34,795 bases of DNA from an uncultured Streptococcus sp. (GCA_934229725.1 CAKQDX010000022.1:1-34795); one strand, 5' to 3'. Counted from the stretch's first letter, positions 1-8,550 are shown. Notes: generated from the sequence alone by a model not told the origin. A program made the numbers and translations.

Positions 1-37
1 CTCGTGTCGCAGCTTCATCCTCCGATGTAGCCTATTC

Positions 38-66
38 ATATTATCATCTCTTGCTTACCTTGTCAA
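38..66 (-). promoter_or_regulatory. Strong outward promoter at the left edge
   Basis: On the minus strand TTGACA (61-66) is followed by a 17-bp spacer and TATAAT-like TAATAT (38-43), close to a perfect vegetative promoter. It reads leftward out of the window. The start of the transcript (positions 1-30) contains GGAGG, so a gene start or a structured leader may lie just outside. I cannot tell what it drives. Confidence 0.7.
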
Positions 67-149
67 TAACTTTTTTATTATTTTAAGGGGTATTTAAAAT
101 AACTTCCAGTTTTTGCCTTTCTTAGCTGGTTTCTTATTAAGTTTTATTA

Positions 150-183
150 AAACAATAAGAAAACAGTACATTGCTGCACTGTT
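150..183 (-). terminator. Terminator of tgt
   Basis: A 9-bp hairpin (162-183) with a GCAA tetraloop, read on the minus strand, is followed by a broken U-rich run. It lies just downstream of the tgt stop codon. Confidence 0.7.
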
Positions 184-194
184 AGATAGTAAAC

Positions 195-1337
195 TTAAAA
201 ATTTCTACTATTTGCATTATAACCATATTTTTCAATGAAATCTTTACGAAACTCAAGTAAATTGTCATCAATAATAGCTTGACGTACTTTCGCCATCAGA
301 TTCACCAAAAAGTAAAGATTGTGATAACTTGTCAAGCGAATTCCAAATGTCTCATCTGCTTTCAACAAATGTCTCACATAAGCACGTGTGTAATTCTTAC
401 ATGTATAACAATCACACTCAGGATCTATAGGGCTAAAATCTTCTGCGTATACCGCATTTTTAACTACAAGACGTCCTTGACTCGTCATACAAGTTCCGTT
501 ACGAGCGATTCTTGTAGGAAGAACACAATCATACATATCAACACCACGGATTACACCATCTATCAAACTATCTGGTGCACCTACTCCCATGAGATAACGT
601 GGTTTATTCTCAGGGAGTAAAGGTACAGTAAAGTCTAGAACTGCATTCATCTCTTCATGAGTTTCTCCTACTGCAAGGCCACCAATAGAATACCCTGGAA
701 AATCCATGGAAACCAAATCATGCGCGGATTGTCTACGAAGGTCTTCGAAACCAGCTCCTTGTACAATACCAAAGAGCCCTTGATCATGTGGACGTTGATG
801 CGCCTTTAGTCCACGCTCCGCCCAACGACTTGTACGTTCAATTGATTTTTTAACATAATCGTATGGTTGGTAAAATTGAGGACATTCATCAAAGCTCATC
901 ATAATATCTGAGCCCAGATTATTTTGAATAGAGATGGCCTTCTCAGGGGATAGGAACATCTTACTCCCATTAAGGTGATTTTTAAATGTCACCCCTTCTT
1001 CTGAAATGTTCCGTTTTTCTGCTAGTGAATAAACTTGGAACCCACCACTATCTGTAAGAATAGCTTGGTCCCAATTCATAAATTTATGGAGTCCACCAGC
1101 TTTAGCAACCAGCTCATCACCAGGTCTAAGCCATAAATGATAGGTGTTTGCTAAAATAATTCCTGAACCCATCTGTTTTAATTCTTCAGGGGATTGCGTT
1201 TTTACTGTAGCCTGAGTACCTACAGGCATAAACATCGGCGTTGGAAAGGTTCCGTGAGGGGTGATAATTTCCCCTAGACGTGCTCCTGTGTGTTTTTCTT
1301 TCTTTATAAGACGATATTTAATAGGAAAATCAGTCAT
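195..1337 (-). CDS. tgt: Queuine/preQ1 tRNA-ribosyltransferase
   Basis: Tgt exchanges guanine at wobble position 34 of Asn, Asp, His and Tyr tRNAs for the queuosine precursor preQ1. The 380-residue length is normal for the bacterial enzyme. Visible hallmarks are TDSGGFQ with catalytic Asp96, the DCVLPTR motif with nucleophile Asp270, and the zinc site Cys308, Cys310, Cys313 and His339. The start is an ATG behind AAGGAG. It is transcribed alone, with its own promoter (1409-1437) and terminator. Nothing is missing; function is assigned from the family motifs. Confidence 0.97.
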   Translation of the reverse strand: MTDFPIKYRLIKKEKHTGARLGEIITPHGTFPTPMFMPVGTQATVKTQSPEELKQMGSGIILANTYHLWLRPGDELVAKAGGLHKFMNWDQAILTDSGGFQVYSLAEKRNISEEGVTFKNHLNGSKMFLSPEKAISIQNNLGSDIMMSFDECPQFYQPYDYVKKSIERTSRWAERGLKAHQRPHDQGLFGIVQGAGFEDLRRQSAHDLVSMDFPGYSIGGLAVGETHEEMNAVLDFTVPLLPENKPRYLMGVGAPDSLIDGVIRGVDMYDCVLPTRIARNGTCMTSQGRLVVKNAVYAEDFSPIDPECDCYTCKNYTRAYVRHLLKADETFGIRLTSYHNLYFLVNLMAKVRQAIIDDNLLEFRKDFIEKYGYNANSRNF

Positions 1338-1408
1338 TTATACTCCTTACGTTAGGAAAAACAGTCCTAAGTATTTTTTAGTGAATGATCATTATCCACA
1401 ACCGCTTT

Positions 1409-1437
1409 AGTTTACCAAAATTTATAGGAATTGTCAG
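1409..1437 (-). promoter_or_regulatory. Probable tgt promoter
   Basis: On the minus strand CTGACA (1432-1437), a 17-bp spacer and TAAACT (1409-1414) lie about 70 bp upstream of the tgt ATG. Confidence 0.5.
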
Positions 1438-1491
1438 CTTCAATTTCTCAAAACAGCTATTCTAAAACCCAAAATATCTAAGCTTTAGGTA

Positions 1492-1524
1492 AACAAAAAG
1501 CAACAGTCTCGAGCACTGTTGCTT
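1492..1524 (-). terminator. Terminator of rpmH
   Basis: A 10-bp perfect stem (1498-1507 with 1515-1524) is followed on the minus strand by TTTTT, directly downstream of the rpmH stop codon. Confidence 0.85.
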
Positions 1525-1535
1525 TCAATAATGTC

Positions 1536-1670
1536 TTAAGCTGAAAGAACTTTACGTCCTTTACGACGACGAGCTGCAAGAACACGACGTCCGTTTTTAG
1601 TTGACATACGGTGACGGAATCCGTGTTTACGTTGACGACGGATTTTACTTGGTTGATAAGTACGTTTCAC
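1536..1670 (-). CDS. rpmH: Ribosomal protein bL34
   Basis: This 44-residue, very basic protein of the large ribosomal subunit begins [18 protein letters not shown] and ends KGRKVLSA, a full-length bL34. It starts at GTG (1668-1670) behind a perfect AGGAGGT. It is monocistronic, with a near-consensus promoter (1745-1773) and a terminator. In Bacillus rpmH directly precedes rnpA. Here rnpA, yidC and khpB lie about 3.5 kb away, with a TetR/oxidoreductase pair between khpB and rpmH. Confidence 0.97.
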
Positions 1671-1744
1671 GTTGAATACCTCCTGATAGATTTTCGTATT
1701 CGTTTAGCCGGCTATTTTTGATCAGATACTAAACATACCATACT

Positions 1745-1773
1745 ATTTTATAGCAATAGCGTGTTCTTGTCAA
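1745..1773 (-). promoter_or_regulatory. rpmH promoter
   Basis: On the minus strand TTGACA (1768-1773), 17 bp and TAAAAT (1745-1750) precede rpmH. The leader is about 70 nt. Confidence 0.8.
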
Positions 1774-1892
1774 GAAATACTTTAGACAATAATTTCATCA
1801 TATCGCAAAAGACAAACACTAGAACTTAAAAGAGCGACCTAGTCATTTCTAACAGTGCTAAAAGTCTCGATGATGCCATCCTGTGTATTCAC

Positions 1893-2456
1893 TTAAAGAT
1901 TTTTAGCTAATTTTGCAATTTTTTGGAGTTGCACCTTTCGCTCATGGTCTGACATATACTCAACACGTGTAACCTGAGTGACTTTAACTGCTTTAAACCC
2001 ACAAGGTTTTAGGATTTGAAATTTCAAAACTTTGGAGTAGTCTTGTGCAAAAGGAAGGAAAAACTTCGGTGTATTGTGCGTAGTGATAATCCAGGTCTTG
2101 CCAGCAAGCCTACCTTTCAAACCACGTGGGGTATTATCATAAGCAAAACCAGCAACAAATACACGTTCAATAAATCCTTTTAAGATAGCTGGCATCCCAC
2201 TCCACCAAGTTGGAAAAATAAAGATTAACTGATCCGCCCAAACTAGCAAATCTCGATAGTGTTTCACAGCTACATCATTCGTCAGGTCTCTCCTCCTATG
2301 TGTGGCATCAAAACGTAAAACAGGGTCAAACCGCTCTTTATACAAATCTAAAATCCTTAACTCATGTTTAGGCGATAAATTTCCTTTAACAGTCTCTAGT
2401 ATGGAGGCATTGTAGCTCTTGTCGTTTGGATGTGCATAAATCATTAATATCTTCAT
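1893..2456 (-). CDS. Flavodoxin-fold NAD(P)H:quinone oxidoreductase
   Basis: A 187-residue protein of the flavodoxin_2 (NQO1/MdaB/KefF-like) family, which reduces quinones or other electrophiles with NAD(P)H and bound FMN. The N-terminal strand and phosphate loop (MKILMIYAHPNDKSYNASI) and the flavin-contact motif PTWWSGMPAILKGFIERVF at about 87-105 are both present. Its ATG overlaps the TGA of the upstream TetR gene in an ATGA, so the two are translationally coupled. Pairing with a local TetR repressor suggests induction by a reactive compound, possibly a quinone. The ligand and substrate cannot be read from sequence. Confidence 0.88.
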   Translation of the reverse strand: MKILMIYAHPNDKSYNASILETVKGNLSPKHELRILDLYKERFDPVLRFDATHRRRDLTNDVAVKHYRDLLVWADQLIFIFPTWWSGMPAILKGFIERVFVAGFAYDNTPRGLKGRLAGKTWIITTHNTPKFFLPFAQDYSKVLKFQILKPCGFKAVKVTQVTRVEYMSDHERKVQLQKIAKLAKNL

Positions 2457-3049
2457 TGCTTAGCTCCTTTAATATAAATATCAAGCATAGTTCTTACAGT
2501 TTCTTGAACAGTAGTCTCTGTAAAATTATCAGCAATGGGACTTCTTGCTAACATAGCCAAACCAGTGATAAAACTCCAAAAATGCATCAAAACCTCTGCA
2601 TCACTAGCTGAAAGTTTCTCCTTGTTTTTTAATTCCAGAGCTGTATTTTTAAAATATTCAAATCCTGGTAAGTGGGAATTGACAGAAATACTTCCTTGAG
2701 AAAATTCCATATAGTTAAAGGGGAACTTGATAAACAAGGCCTCAAAAATATTCGTTTCTTGTTGAGCAAATCTTACAAAGTTACAACCCATTAATACCAA
2801 TTGATTTCTTGCGTTGAGAGAAGATGCAATCCCCTGAGTCATAATTTTCAAAAAGATCTCCGATAAGTGCTCCAAAACAACTTTCATATAGGTATCTTTA
2901 TTGTCAAAGTGCTTATAGGGAGCTCCATGAGTAACGCCACATTTTTGGGCAATTGTACGCATAGATAATTGGTCAATCCCCTTTATCCTTATTTCCTCAA
3001 TTCCAGTTTCAATTAGTTTCTCCTTCAATTCAGCAGTATTACGTTTCAT
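2453..3049 (-). CDS. TetR-family transcriptional regulator
   Basis: A 198-residue TetR/AcrR-type repressor. An N-terminal helix-turn-helix (about residues 8-55, including TIAQKCGVTHGAPYKHFDNK) is followed by an all-helical ligand-binding domain of the usual size with a TetR_C-like end. It is first in a two-gene operon with the oxidoreductase. A 29-bp palindrome covers its own promoter (3092-3120), so autorepression and control of the downstream gene are likely. The inducer is unknown. Confidence 0.92.
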   Translation of the reverse strand: MKRNTAELKEKLIETGIEEIRIKGIDQLSMRTIAQKCGVTHGAPYKHFDNKDTYMKVVLEHLSEIFLKIMTQGIASSLNARNQLVLMGCNFVRFAQQETNIFEALFIKFPFNYMEFSQGSISVNSHLPGFEYFKNTALELKNKEKLSASDAEVLMHFWSFITGLAMLARSPIADNFTETTVQETVRTMLDIYIKGAKQ

Positions 3050-3091
3050 TTTCGACTCCTATTTACAATTAAGTAGACGCTGACTACTTTT

Positions 3092-3120
3092 AATTAAAGT
3101 ATACACTGTATGCTTTAATT
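3092..3120. promoter_or_regulatory. TetR operator palindrome
   Basis: This 29-bp palindrome has 13 of 14 paired positions around a central G; the outer arms are AATTAAAG and CTTTAATT. It covers the entire spacer and most of the -10 of the TetR promoter, the classic position for a TetR autorepressor operator. Confidence 0.8.
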
Positions 3121-3126
3121 TGTCAA
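3098..3126 (-). promoter_or_regulatory. Promoter of the tetR-oxidoreductase operon
   Basis: On the minus strand TTGACA (3121-3126), a 17-bp spacer and TATACT (3098-3103) form a near-consensus promoter. The spacer is filled by the operator. The -35 abuts the U-tract of the khpB terminator. Confidence 0.85.
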
Positions 3127-3155
3127 AAAAGCTAGCCTTTAAAACAGACTAGCTT
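3125..3155 (-). terminator. Terminator of the rnpA-yidC-khpB operon
   Basis: A stem of about 9 bp (3129-3137 with 3147-3155, one G-T pair), read on the minus strand, is followed by TTTTTT, just beyond the khpB stop. Confidence 0.85.
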
Positions 3156-3180
3156 CTATCAGTAATACATACTATTCTAA

Positions 3181-4227
3181 TTATACTTTTGTTACAACCA
3201 CGTATCGATTGGGATCGTCACCTTCTGAGTGACTTTCAACACCTTCAATTTGAGATATAGCCTTGTGGATAATTTTTCGTTCACTATTCGTCATCGGATC
3301 CATCACATACTCTCGACCTGTTTCTTTTACTTTAGCTGCTGTTTTTTCAGCTAAATCAATCAAAGTCTCCGTACGTTGCTCCAAATAGTCTCGAACATTA
3401 AGAACAACACTAAATCGTTTAGAATGATGGTCATGCAAATAATTTTGTGCCAAAAGTTGCAAAGATTTAAGGACTTTACCGTGGTAACCTATAACACGAC
3501 CAGGTTGGTCCGTCTCAATCTGAATAATGATATTACGACGATTGTGGCTGACCTCTAAACTAGCATCAACATCCATTTCATAGATGATTTTTTCAAGATA
3601 AGATAAAACGTCGTCTGCAGCCACTTGAACATCCTCTAAATTGTTTTCAGAAGTTTCTTCTGAACTAAACTCAGATGCCACAAAAGAGCTGAAATCATCT
3701 TCTGAAGTTTCTGTAGCTTGAATTTGAGTAACCGACTCCTGCCCAGATTCCAGAGAGGATACCACTGAATCTGATACACTTTCTTCTAATGACTGGCGCT
3801 TAATAGCTAGAGGAATAACTGTTGCCTTAGATGGCTCCTGTTTTTTCTCCGATGGCTTTTCATCAAGGATCTCTACAGGGGTTGCTTCCTCCTCAATTTC
3901 CTCTTCTGCTTCCTTGCTATCTACAAGATCGGCAAGCCTTGTCACTTTACTAAAAGTATTGGTTTTTTCTGTCGGGCTTGTGATAGCCTTATTTTGATAA
4001 TTGACATTATCGGCAAAATCTTTTACGGTACTATCTTGGTCTGCTTCATACGCTGATTGTTCATTTATTGGTTCAATGCTAACTCGAGCAGGTTTCTTTC
4101 CAAATCCTAGAAAGCCTTTTTTCTCACGAGAAATCACCTTGATGTGGACCTTCATACGAGGTAACTTAAGAACTTTCAAACCTTTTTCGATAGCTTGCTC
4201 AACTGTTCGTCCAGAATAGACAACCAT
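3181..4227 (-). CDS. khpB: KhpB/EloR (Jag) RNA-binding protein
   Basis: KhpB (Jag, EloR) binds RNA and, with KhpA, controls cell elongation in streptococci. The order is an N-terminal Jag_N domain (1-53, with KGFLGFGKKPARV), an acidic serine-rich linker of about 145 residues, a KH domain with GYHG loop at 247-250, and a C-terminal R3H domain with Arg317 and His321. At 348 residues it is much longer than the Bacillus homologue, as in other streptococci, because of the linker. A Thr-rich patch near 83-96 could be a kinase target, as known for pneumococcal EloR; that is inference. It is last in the rnpA-yidC-khpB operon. Confidence 0.95.
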   Translation of the reverse strand: MVVYSGRTVEQAIEKGLKVLKLPRMKVHIKVISREKKGFLGFGKKPARVSIEPINEQSAYEADQDSTVKDFADNVNYQNKAITSPTEKTNTFSKVTRLADLVDSKEAEEEIEEEATPVEILDEKPSEKKQEPSKATVIPLAIKRQSLEESVSDSVVSSLESGQESVTQIQATETSEDDFSSFVASEFSSEETSENNLEDVQVAADDVLSYLEKIIYEMDVDASLEVSHNRRNIIIQIETDQPGRVIGYHGKVLKSLQLLAQNYLHDHHSKRFSVVLNVRDYLEQRTETLIDLAEKTAAKVKETGREYVMDPMTNSERKIIHKAISQIEGVESHSEGDDPNRYVVVTKV

Positions 4228-4238
4228 AAAAAGCCTCC

Positions 4239-5045
4239 TTACTTACGTTTGTGCGCCTTTTTCTTGGCACGACGAATCTTAGCTTTACGTTCTTTTTCTT
4301 CCGCTTCCAAACGATTACGTTCAGCAATAATTTTAAAAGGATTATTGAAAACCAAAATCTGAACAACTTGGAAGGCATTTGAGACTGCCCAATAAAGTGC
4401 TACCCCTGAGGAAATCTGCGTTCCAAACCAGAAAATAAAGACTGGAAGCAAGATATTCATAACAAGTAACATCGAACTACGTTCTTTAGCTGCTTTATTT
4501 GTCAACCAAGTTGAAAGGAAGGTGAATGCAGCTGCCAAAATCGGAAGAATAAAGTAAGGGTCTTTCTGACCAAGGTCTACCCAGAGGAAGGTCCCTTCTC
4601 GTAACTCAGGTACACGTGTAAGTGCACCGTAAAGAGCCATCAAAATAGGAAACTGAATCAGGAGAGGAACGAAGCTGGCATAGGGATTAACACCATGCTC
4701 TTTGTAGAGTTCTTGCTGTGCATTAGCAAGAGCTTCACGATTTTCACTCCCTGGATACTCACCCTGCAATCGTCGTAACTCTGGCTGTAGTTCTTGCAAT
4801 TCACGACTTGACTTAATTTGGCGATTATACAATGGAATCATAACCGCACGAATCAAAATCGTAAAAATAATAATCCCTAGTCCAATAGAGCTGCCAATTG
4901 AAAGTCCTTGAACAGCCTTACCAAACATTAGAATGAAGCGTTCCCAAAGTCCTGTAGACTGGCTTGTGACATCACTGCGTCCACAAGCTGATAAAACCAA
5001 GAGAGCTCCTGCTCCTAAAACGAATAAATTAAGTTTTCTTTTCAC
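4239..5045 (-). CDS. yidC: YidC/Oxa1 membrane insertase (lipoprotein)
   Basis: Inserts and folds membrane proteins, with or without the Sec translocon. It is 268 residues with a lipoprotein signal peptide (lipobox LSAC, Cys21), the five-helix insertase core, the conserved arginine after the first core helix (IRAVMIPLYNRQIK), and a strongly basic tail (about 245-268) of the kind that contacts ribosomes. Streptococci carry two paralogues; linkage to rnpA and khpB suggests the YidC2 type. The start is GTG behind AAAGGAG. It lies 111 bp downstream of rnpA and 11 bp upstream of khpB. Confidence 0.94.
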   Translation of the reverse strand: MKRKLNLFVLGAGALLVLSACGRSDVTSQSTGLWERFILMFGKAVQGLSIGSSIGLGIIIFTILIRAVMIPLYNRQIKSSRELQELQPELRRLQGEYPGSENREALANAQQELYKEHGVNPYASFVPLLIQFPILMALYGALTRVPELREGTFLWVDLGQKDPYFILPILAAAFTFLSTWLTNKAAKERSSMLLVMNILLPVFIFWFGTQISSGVALYWAVSNAFQVVQILVFNNPFKIIAERNRLEAEEKERKAKIRRAKKKAHKRK

Positions 5046-5156
5046 TAAAAACTCCTTTTACATGACAAAGAATTGTCTTATCTCCGTCTACTAGGATGAT
5101 AGCATCAACAAAATTTTGTCTTGATGAATCGTACCATGGCGGTGAAAGATAATTTT

Positions 5157-5492
5157 CTAGTCCTTATATAACTTTGCTATTTTTAAGACATGAACGAGAT
5201 TGCTGTAAATTTCTTGGTAACTCAAGTCCTCAACACCTTTACGAGCAATAACGACAAAATCTTGATGTGCTAATTGAGATGACATGTCCATTAGTGCATG
5301 TCGTAGACGACGTTTTACCCGATTCCGGGTAACTGCATTACCAAGACGCTTGCTAACTGACAACCCTACGCGATAATGGAGTAAATCACGATTCAGACAG
5401 TAAACAACAAATTTTCGATTGGCAACACTGTGCCCTGCATCAAATAATGCTTTAAAGTCTTTCTCTTTCTTAATACGATAAGATTTTTTCAA
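5157..5492 (-). CDS. rnpA: Ribonuclease P protein component
   Basis: The protein subunit that helps the RNase P RNA bind pre-tRNA 5' leaders. At 111 residues it is normal length, with the RNR motif GNAVTRNRVKRRLRHA at about 52-67 and the N-terminal MKKSYRIKKEKDFKALF pattern. It starts at TTG (5490-5492) with GGAG seven bases upstream. It is first in an operon with yidC and khpB, from an extended -10 promoter at 5522-5530. Confidence 0.96.
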   Translation of the reverse strand: MKKSYRIKKEKDFKALFDAGHSVANRKFVVYCLNRDLLHYRVGLSVSKRLGNAVTRNRVKRRLRHALMDMSSQLAHQDFVVIARKGVEDLSYQEIYSNLVHVLKIAKLYKD

Positions 5493-5521
5493 AATGCGAC
5501 TCCAAACTCAAAATTAGTACT

Positions 5522-5530
5522 ATTATACCA
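5522..5530 (-). promoter_or_regulatory. Extended -10 promoter of rnpA
   Basis: The minus-strand sequence TGGTATAAT is a perfect extended -10; a -35 match is poor. It lies within 15 bp of the argH terminator. Confidence 0.75.
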
Positions 5531-5538
5531 TAAATAGC

Positions 5539-5570
5539 AAAAAAGCCCAAAACCTTATAGTTTGGGCCTT
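5539..5570 (-). terminator. Terminator of argH
   Basis: The GCCCAAAC/GTTTTGGGC stem (5545-5553 with 5560-5567, one bulge) is followed on the minus strand by TTTTTT. Confidence 0.85.
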
Positions 5571-5576
5571 AGAGAC

Positions 5577-6962
5577 TTATTTTTTAAGATTTAGCTGAGC
5601 TTCTTTAATTTGCCATTTAACTTGATCGAAACCTGTTCCGCCAAGAGAATGACGACGCTCAACAGCGGTATGAGACTTGAGTGTTTCATAAATATCTTCT
5701 TCAATTAAATCTGAGACTTCTTGATAACGTTCAAGAGGAACATCTTGGAGATAGTGTCCAGCTTTAGTACACTCAAGAACAAGTTTCCCTACAATCTCAT
5801 GCGCCTCACGGAATGGAAGACCTTTAGCCGCAAGATAATCAGCCAACTCAGTAGCATTTGAAAAGTCTTTTTCTGTTGACTCTGCCATATGCTTATCGTT
5901 AACAGTCATAGTATTGAGCATACCTGCGAGAATATCAATGGCTACAGTAACTGTTTCTACTGTATCAAACATACCTTCCTTATCCTCTTGCAGGTCCTTA
6001 TTATAGGCTAAAGGTAGTGACTTCATCACGGTTAATAATCCAATTAGATTACCGTAAACACGACCTGATTTCCCACGGATAAGCTCTGCCATGTCTGGAT
6101 TTTTCTTTTGAGGCATAATGGAAGAACCTGTAGAGAACGTATCTGAAAGAGTGACAAACTTGAATTCGTTAGAACACCAGCTAATGATTTCTTCACAAAT
6201 ACGTGTCATATGCATCATGAGAATACTTGAATTTGACAAGAATTCTAAAATGAAATCACGGTCAGAAACGGCATCTAGAGAATTACTATATGGTTTTGCA
6301 AATCCCATTAAATCAGATGTCATCTTCCGATCAATAGGGAAAGTTGTACCTGCCAAAGCTGCGGCACCAAGAGGTGATACATCTGTATGTTTGATATTAA
6401 ATTCAAAACGTTCAGCATCACGTGTGAACATGTTGTAATAAGCCATCAAGTGATGACCAAAAGAAATTGGTTGTGCATGTTGTAAGTGAGTATAGCCTGG
6501 CATAATCGTATAGATATGTTTATCCGCTAGATTCACTAGAGTATTTCGTAAGTTATGAAGTTTCTCAATAACTTCAAAGAGCTTGGCTTTAAGATACAGG
6601 TGCATATCCGTCGCAACTTGGTCGTTACGAGAACGTGCCGTATGAAGTTTCCCTGCTACGGGCCCAATCTTAGCTGTCAACAGACTTTCCATATTCATAT
6701 GAATATCTTCATTGGAAACATCAAACTCTAGTTTACCAGCCTTGTACTCCTTAAGTAACTCTTCCAAGCCTTGTTTAATTTGCAAAGACTCCTCTTTGGT
6801 AATAATTCCTGTCTCACCCAGCATGGTTACGTGAGCAATGGAACCTCTAAGATCAAACTCAGCCATTTTTTGGTCAAAGGAAATTGAAGCACCAAATTCT
6901 TCGACCCATTTTTCAAGACTAGCTTCGAACCGACCGCCCCACAGTTTATGATTTTCTGCCAT
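5577..6962 (-). CDS. argH: Argininosuccinate lyase
   Basis: Cleaves argininosuccinate to arginine and fumarate, the last step of arginine synthesis. The 461 residues match the family, and the fumarase/aspartase signature GSSIMPQKKNPD is present with its flexible catalytic loop. It follows argG in the same direction but across an unusually long 328-bp spacer that contains a terminator (7063-7091). No clear Shine-Dalgarno sequence precedes the ATG, so translation may be weak or regulated. Confidence 0.97.
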   Translation of the reverse strand: MAENHKLWGGRFEASLEKWVEEFGASISFDQKMAEFDLRGSIAHVTMLGETGIITKEESLQIKQGLEELLKEYKAGKLEFDVSNEDIHMNMESLLTAKIGPVAGKLHTARSRNDQVATDMHLYLKAKLFEVIEKLHNLRNTLVNLADKHIYTIMPGYTHLQHAQPISFGHHLMAYYNMFTRDAERFEFNIKHTDVSPLGAAALAGTTFPIDRKMTSDLMGFAKPYSNSLDAVSDRDFILEFLSNSSILMMHMTRICEEIISWCSNEFKFVTLSDTFSTGSSIMPQKKNPDMAELIRGKSGRVYGNLIGLLTVMKSLPLAYNKDLQEDKEGMFDTVETVTVAIDILAGMLNTMTVNDKHMAESTEKDFSNATELADYLAAKGLPFREAHEIVGKLVLECTKAGHYLQDVPLERYQEVSDLIEEDIYETLKSHTAVERRHSLGGTGFDQVKWQIKEAQLNLKK

Positions 6963-7290
6963 AGTTATATGTTAAAGATTTTCCCAAAGGATAGGATAAT
7001 CTCTCGTCCTTTCTTAATGCTTATAACAAGTAATGACCTCTCAGGCCACAATAATTCAAATGAAAAAAGCTAGATATTTTTTGTCTAGCTTAAGTTGTCT
7101 CTCTGGACACTTGTTTTCCTAAAACCCGATCTCTGTCGTAGTTTATTTAGGCTCGTGACGTCTCTCAGAACGCCTTAACGATAGTAATATAAGTTATAAG
7201 AAAAGAGTACCAGATGCGGATCTCTGTCCACTTTTATCTGATATGAAGAATTGTCCTCCTAACAACCTACTTTTCTTATGAAGCCTTTCA
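6963..7290 (-). other. Structured argG-argH spacer
   Basis: No gene is evident in these 328 bases. The minus strand holds a factor-independent terminator at 7063-7091 and six short elements sharing a GAGA core (near 7218, 7160, 7128, 7097, 7035 and 6995), several able to form small hairpins. It may be a regulatory leader for argH or a remnant; I recognise no riboswitch class. A TGGTAC near 7206-7211 recalls a T-box but lacks the rest of that motif. Confidence 0.4.
7063..7091 (-). terminator. Terminator or attenuator between argG and argH
   Basis: Minus-strand AAGCTAGA, a nine-base loop, TCTAGCTT and then TTTT form a convincing intrinsic terminator 100 bases before argH. Either argH depends on readthrough or antitermination, or it has its own promoter downstream (TTGTGG near 7045-7050 is weak). 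Confidence 0.75.
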
Positions 7291-8490
7291 TTATTTGTCA
7301 AATGGATGATTAACTTGAGAATTGACCTGTGTTGGAAGTCCCCAGAGTTTGATAAATCCAATAGCAGCATCTTGATCAAAGCTATCAGCTGATGTGTAAG
7401 TAGCCAAGTTTTCATCATATAGTGAATTATCTGACTTACGAGCAACTACCTGAGCATGACCTTTGTAAAGTTTCACTTTAGCAGTACCATTAACTACTTT
7501 TTGTGTTTCTTTGATGTAAGCAATGATGGCTTGAGTTGCTGGGCTAAACCACAAAGCATTATAGATAAGATTTGACAATTCATTTTCAAGGATTGGTTTG
7601 AAGTGAGAAACTTCACGTACCAAAGTCAAGTCCTCAATTTCCTTATGAGCAGTCAAGAGAGCAATGGCACCTGGACACTCGTAAATTTCACGTGACTTGA
7701 TACCAACAAGACGGTTCTCAACATGGTCAATACGTCCAACACCATGCTTACCAGCGATAACATTCATTTCTTGGATAAGGTCCGCCAATTTCATTTCTTT
7801 ACCATTAAGGGCAACTGGTTTACCTTCCTTAAAGGTTACATCAACAAATTCAGCTTCGTCTGGGGCAGACTCTGGTGAGTTTGTAATCCCAAAGGCTTCT
7901 TCTGGAGCTTGATTCCAAGGATTTTCAAGAACACCACATTCATTAGCACGTCCCCAAAGGTTTTGGTCCACTGAATAAGGATTATCTAGATTTGCAGGAA
8001 CTGGAACACCATTAGCCTTAGCATATTCAATCTCTTCCTCACGAGACCATTTCCAATCACGTACTGGCGCTACTACTTTAAGGCTTGGATCAAGAGCTGC
8101 AATGGCAACTTCAAAACGAACTTGGTCATTACCTTTACCAGTACAACCATGAGCAATGGTTGTAGCACCAGTCTTATGAGCAATTTCAACTAATTTTTTA
8201 GAAATAATTGGACGACTGAGCGCTGAAACCAAAGGATATTTTTGCTCGTAATAAGCATGCGCTTGAAGGGCTGGAAGTACGTAATCTTCTGCAAATTCAT
8301 CTTTAACATCTAGGACGTAAGATTCTATAGCTCCAACTGTAAGAGCTTTATCATGGATAAATTCAAGATCCTTACCTTCACCAACATCCATACAAACAGC
8401 AACAACATCGTAATCTTTTTTTAGCCAAGTAATAGCGACTGAGGTATCAAGACCTCCGGAATAAGCAAGAATAACTTTCTCTTTTGACAT
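7291..8490 (-). CDS. argG: Argininosuccinate synthase
   Basis: Joins citrulline and aspartate at the cost of ATP. The 399-residue protein has the N-type ATP pyrophosphatase loop AYSGGLDTSV at residues 9-18, the citrulline/aspartate segment GCTGKGNDQVRFE, and full family length. It has a consensus promoter covered by an ARG-box-like site, so repression by ArgR-type regulators when arginine is present is likely. argH follows. Confidence 0.97.
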   Translation of the reverse strand: MSKEKVILAYSGGLDTSVAITWLKKDYDVVAVCMDVGEGKDLEFIHDKALTVGAIESYVLDVKDEFAEDYVLPALQAHAYYEQKYPLVSALSRPIISKKLVEIAHKTGATTIAHGCTGKGNDQVRFEVAIAALDPSLKVVAPVRDWKWSREEEIEYAKANGVPVPANLDNPYSVDQNLWGRANECGVLENPWNQAPEEAFGITNSPESAPDEAEFVDVTFKEGKPVALNGKEMKLADLIQEMNVIAGKHGVGRIDHVENRLVGIKSREIYECPGAIALLTAHKEIEDLTLVREVSHFKPILENELSNLIYNALWFSPATQAIIAYIKETQKVVNGTAKVKLYKGHAQVVARKSDNSLYDENLATYTSADSFDQDAAIGFIKLWGLPTQVNSQVNHPFDK

Positions 8491-8550
8491 AATATTTCTC
8501 TTTTCTTATATTTTCTTGTGGTTTCTATCTCTATCAACCTTACGAGATTC

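Noticed and set aside
6963..7290. T-box riboswitch before argH
   Set aside because: A TGGTAC and GAGA motifs recall T-boxes, but the UGGNACCGCG core, specifier and antiterminator pairing are not found.
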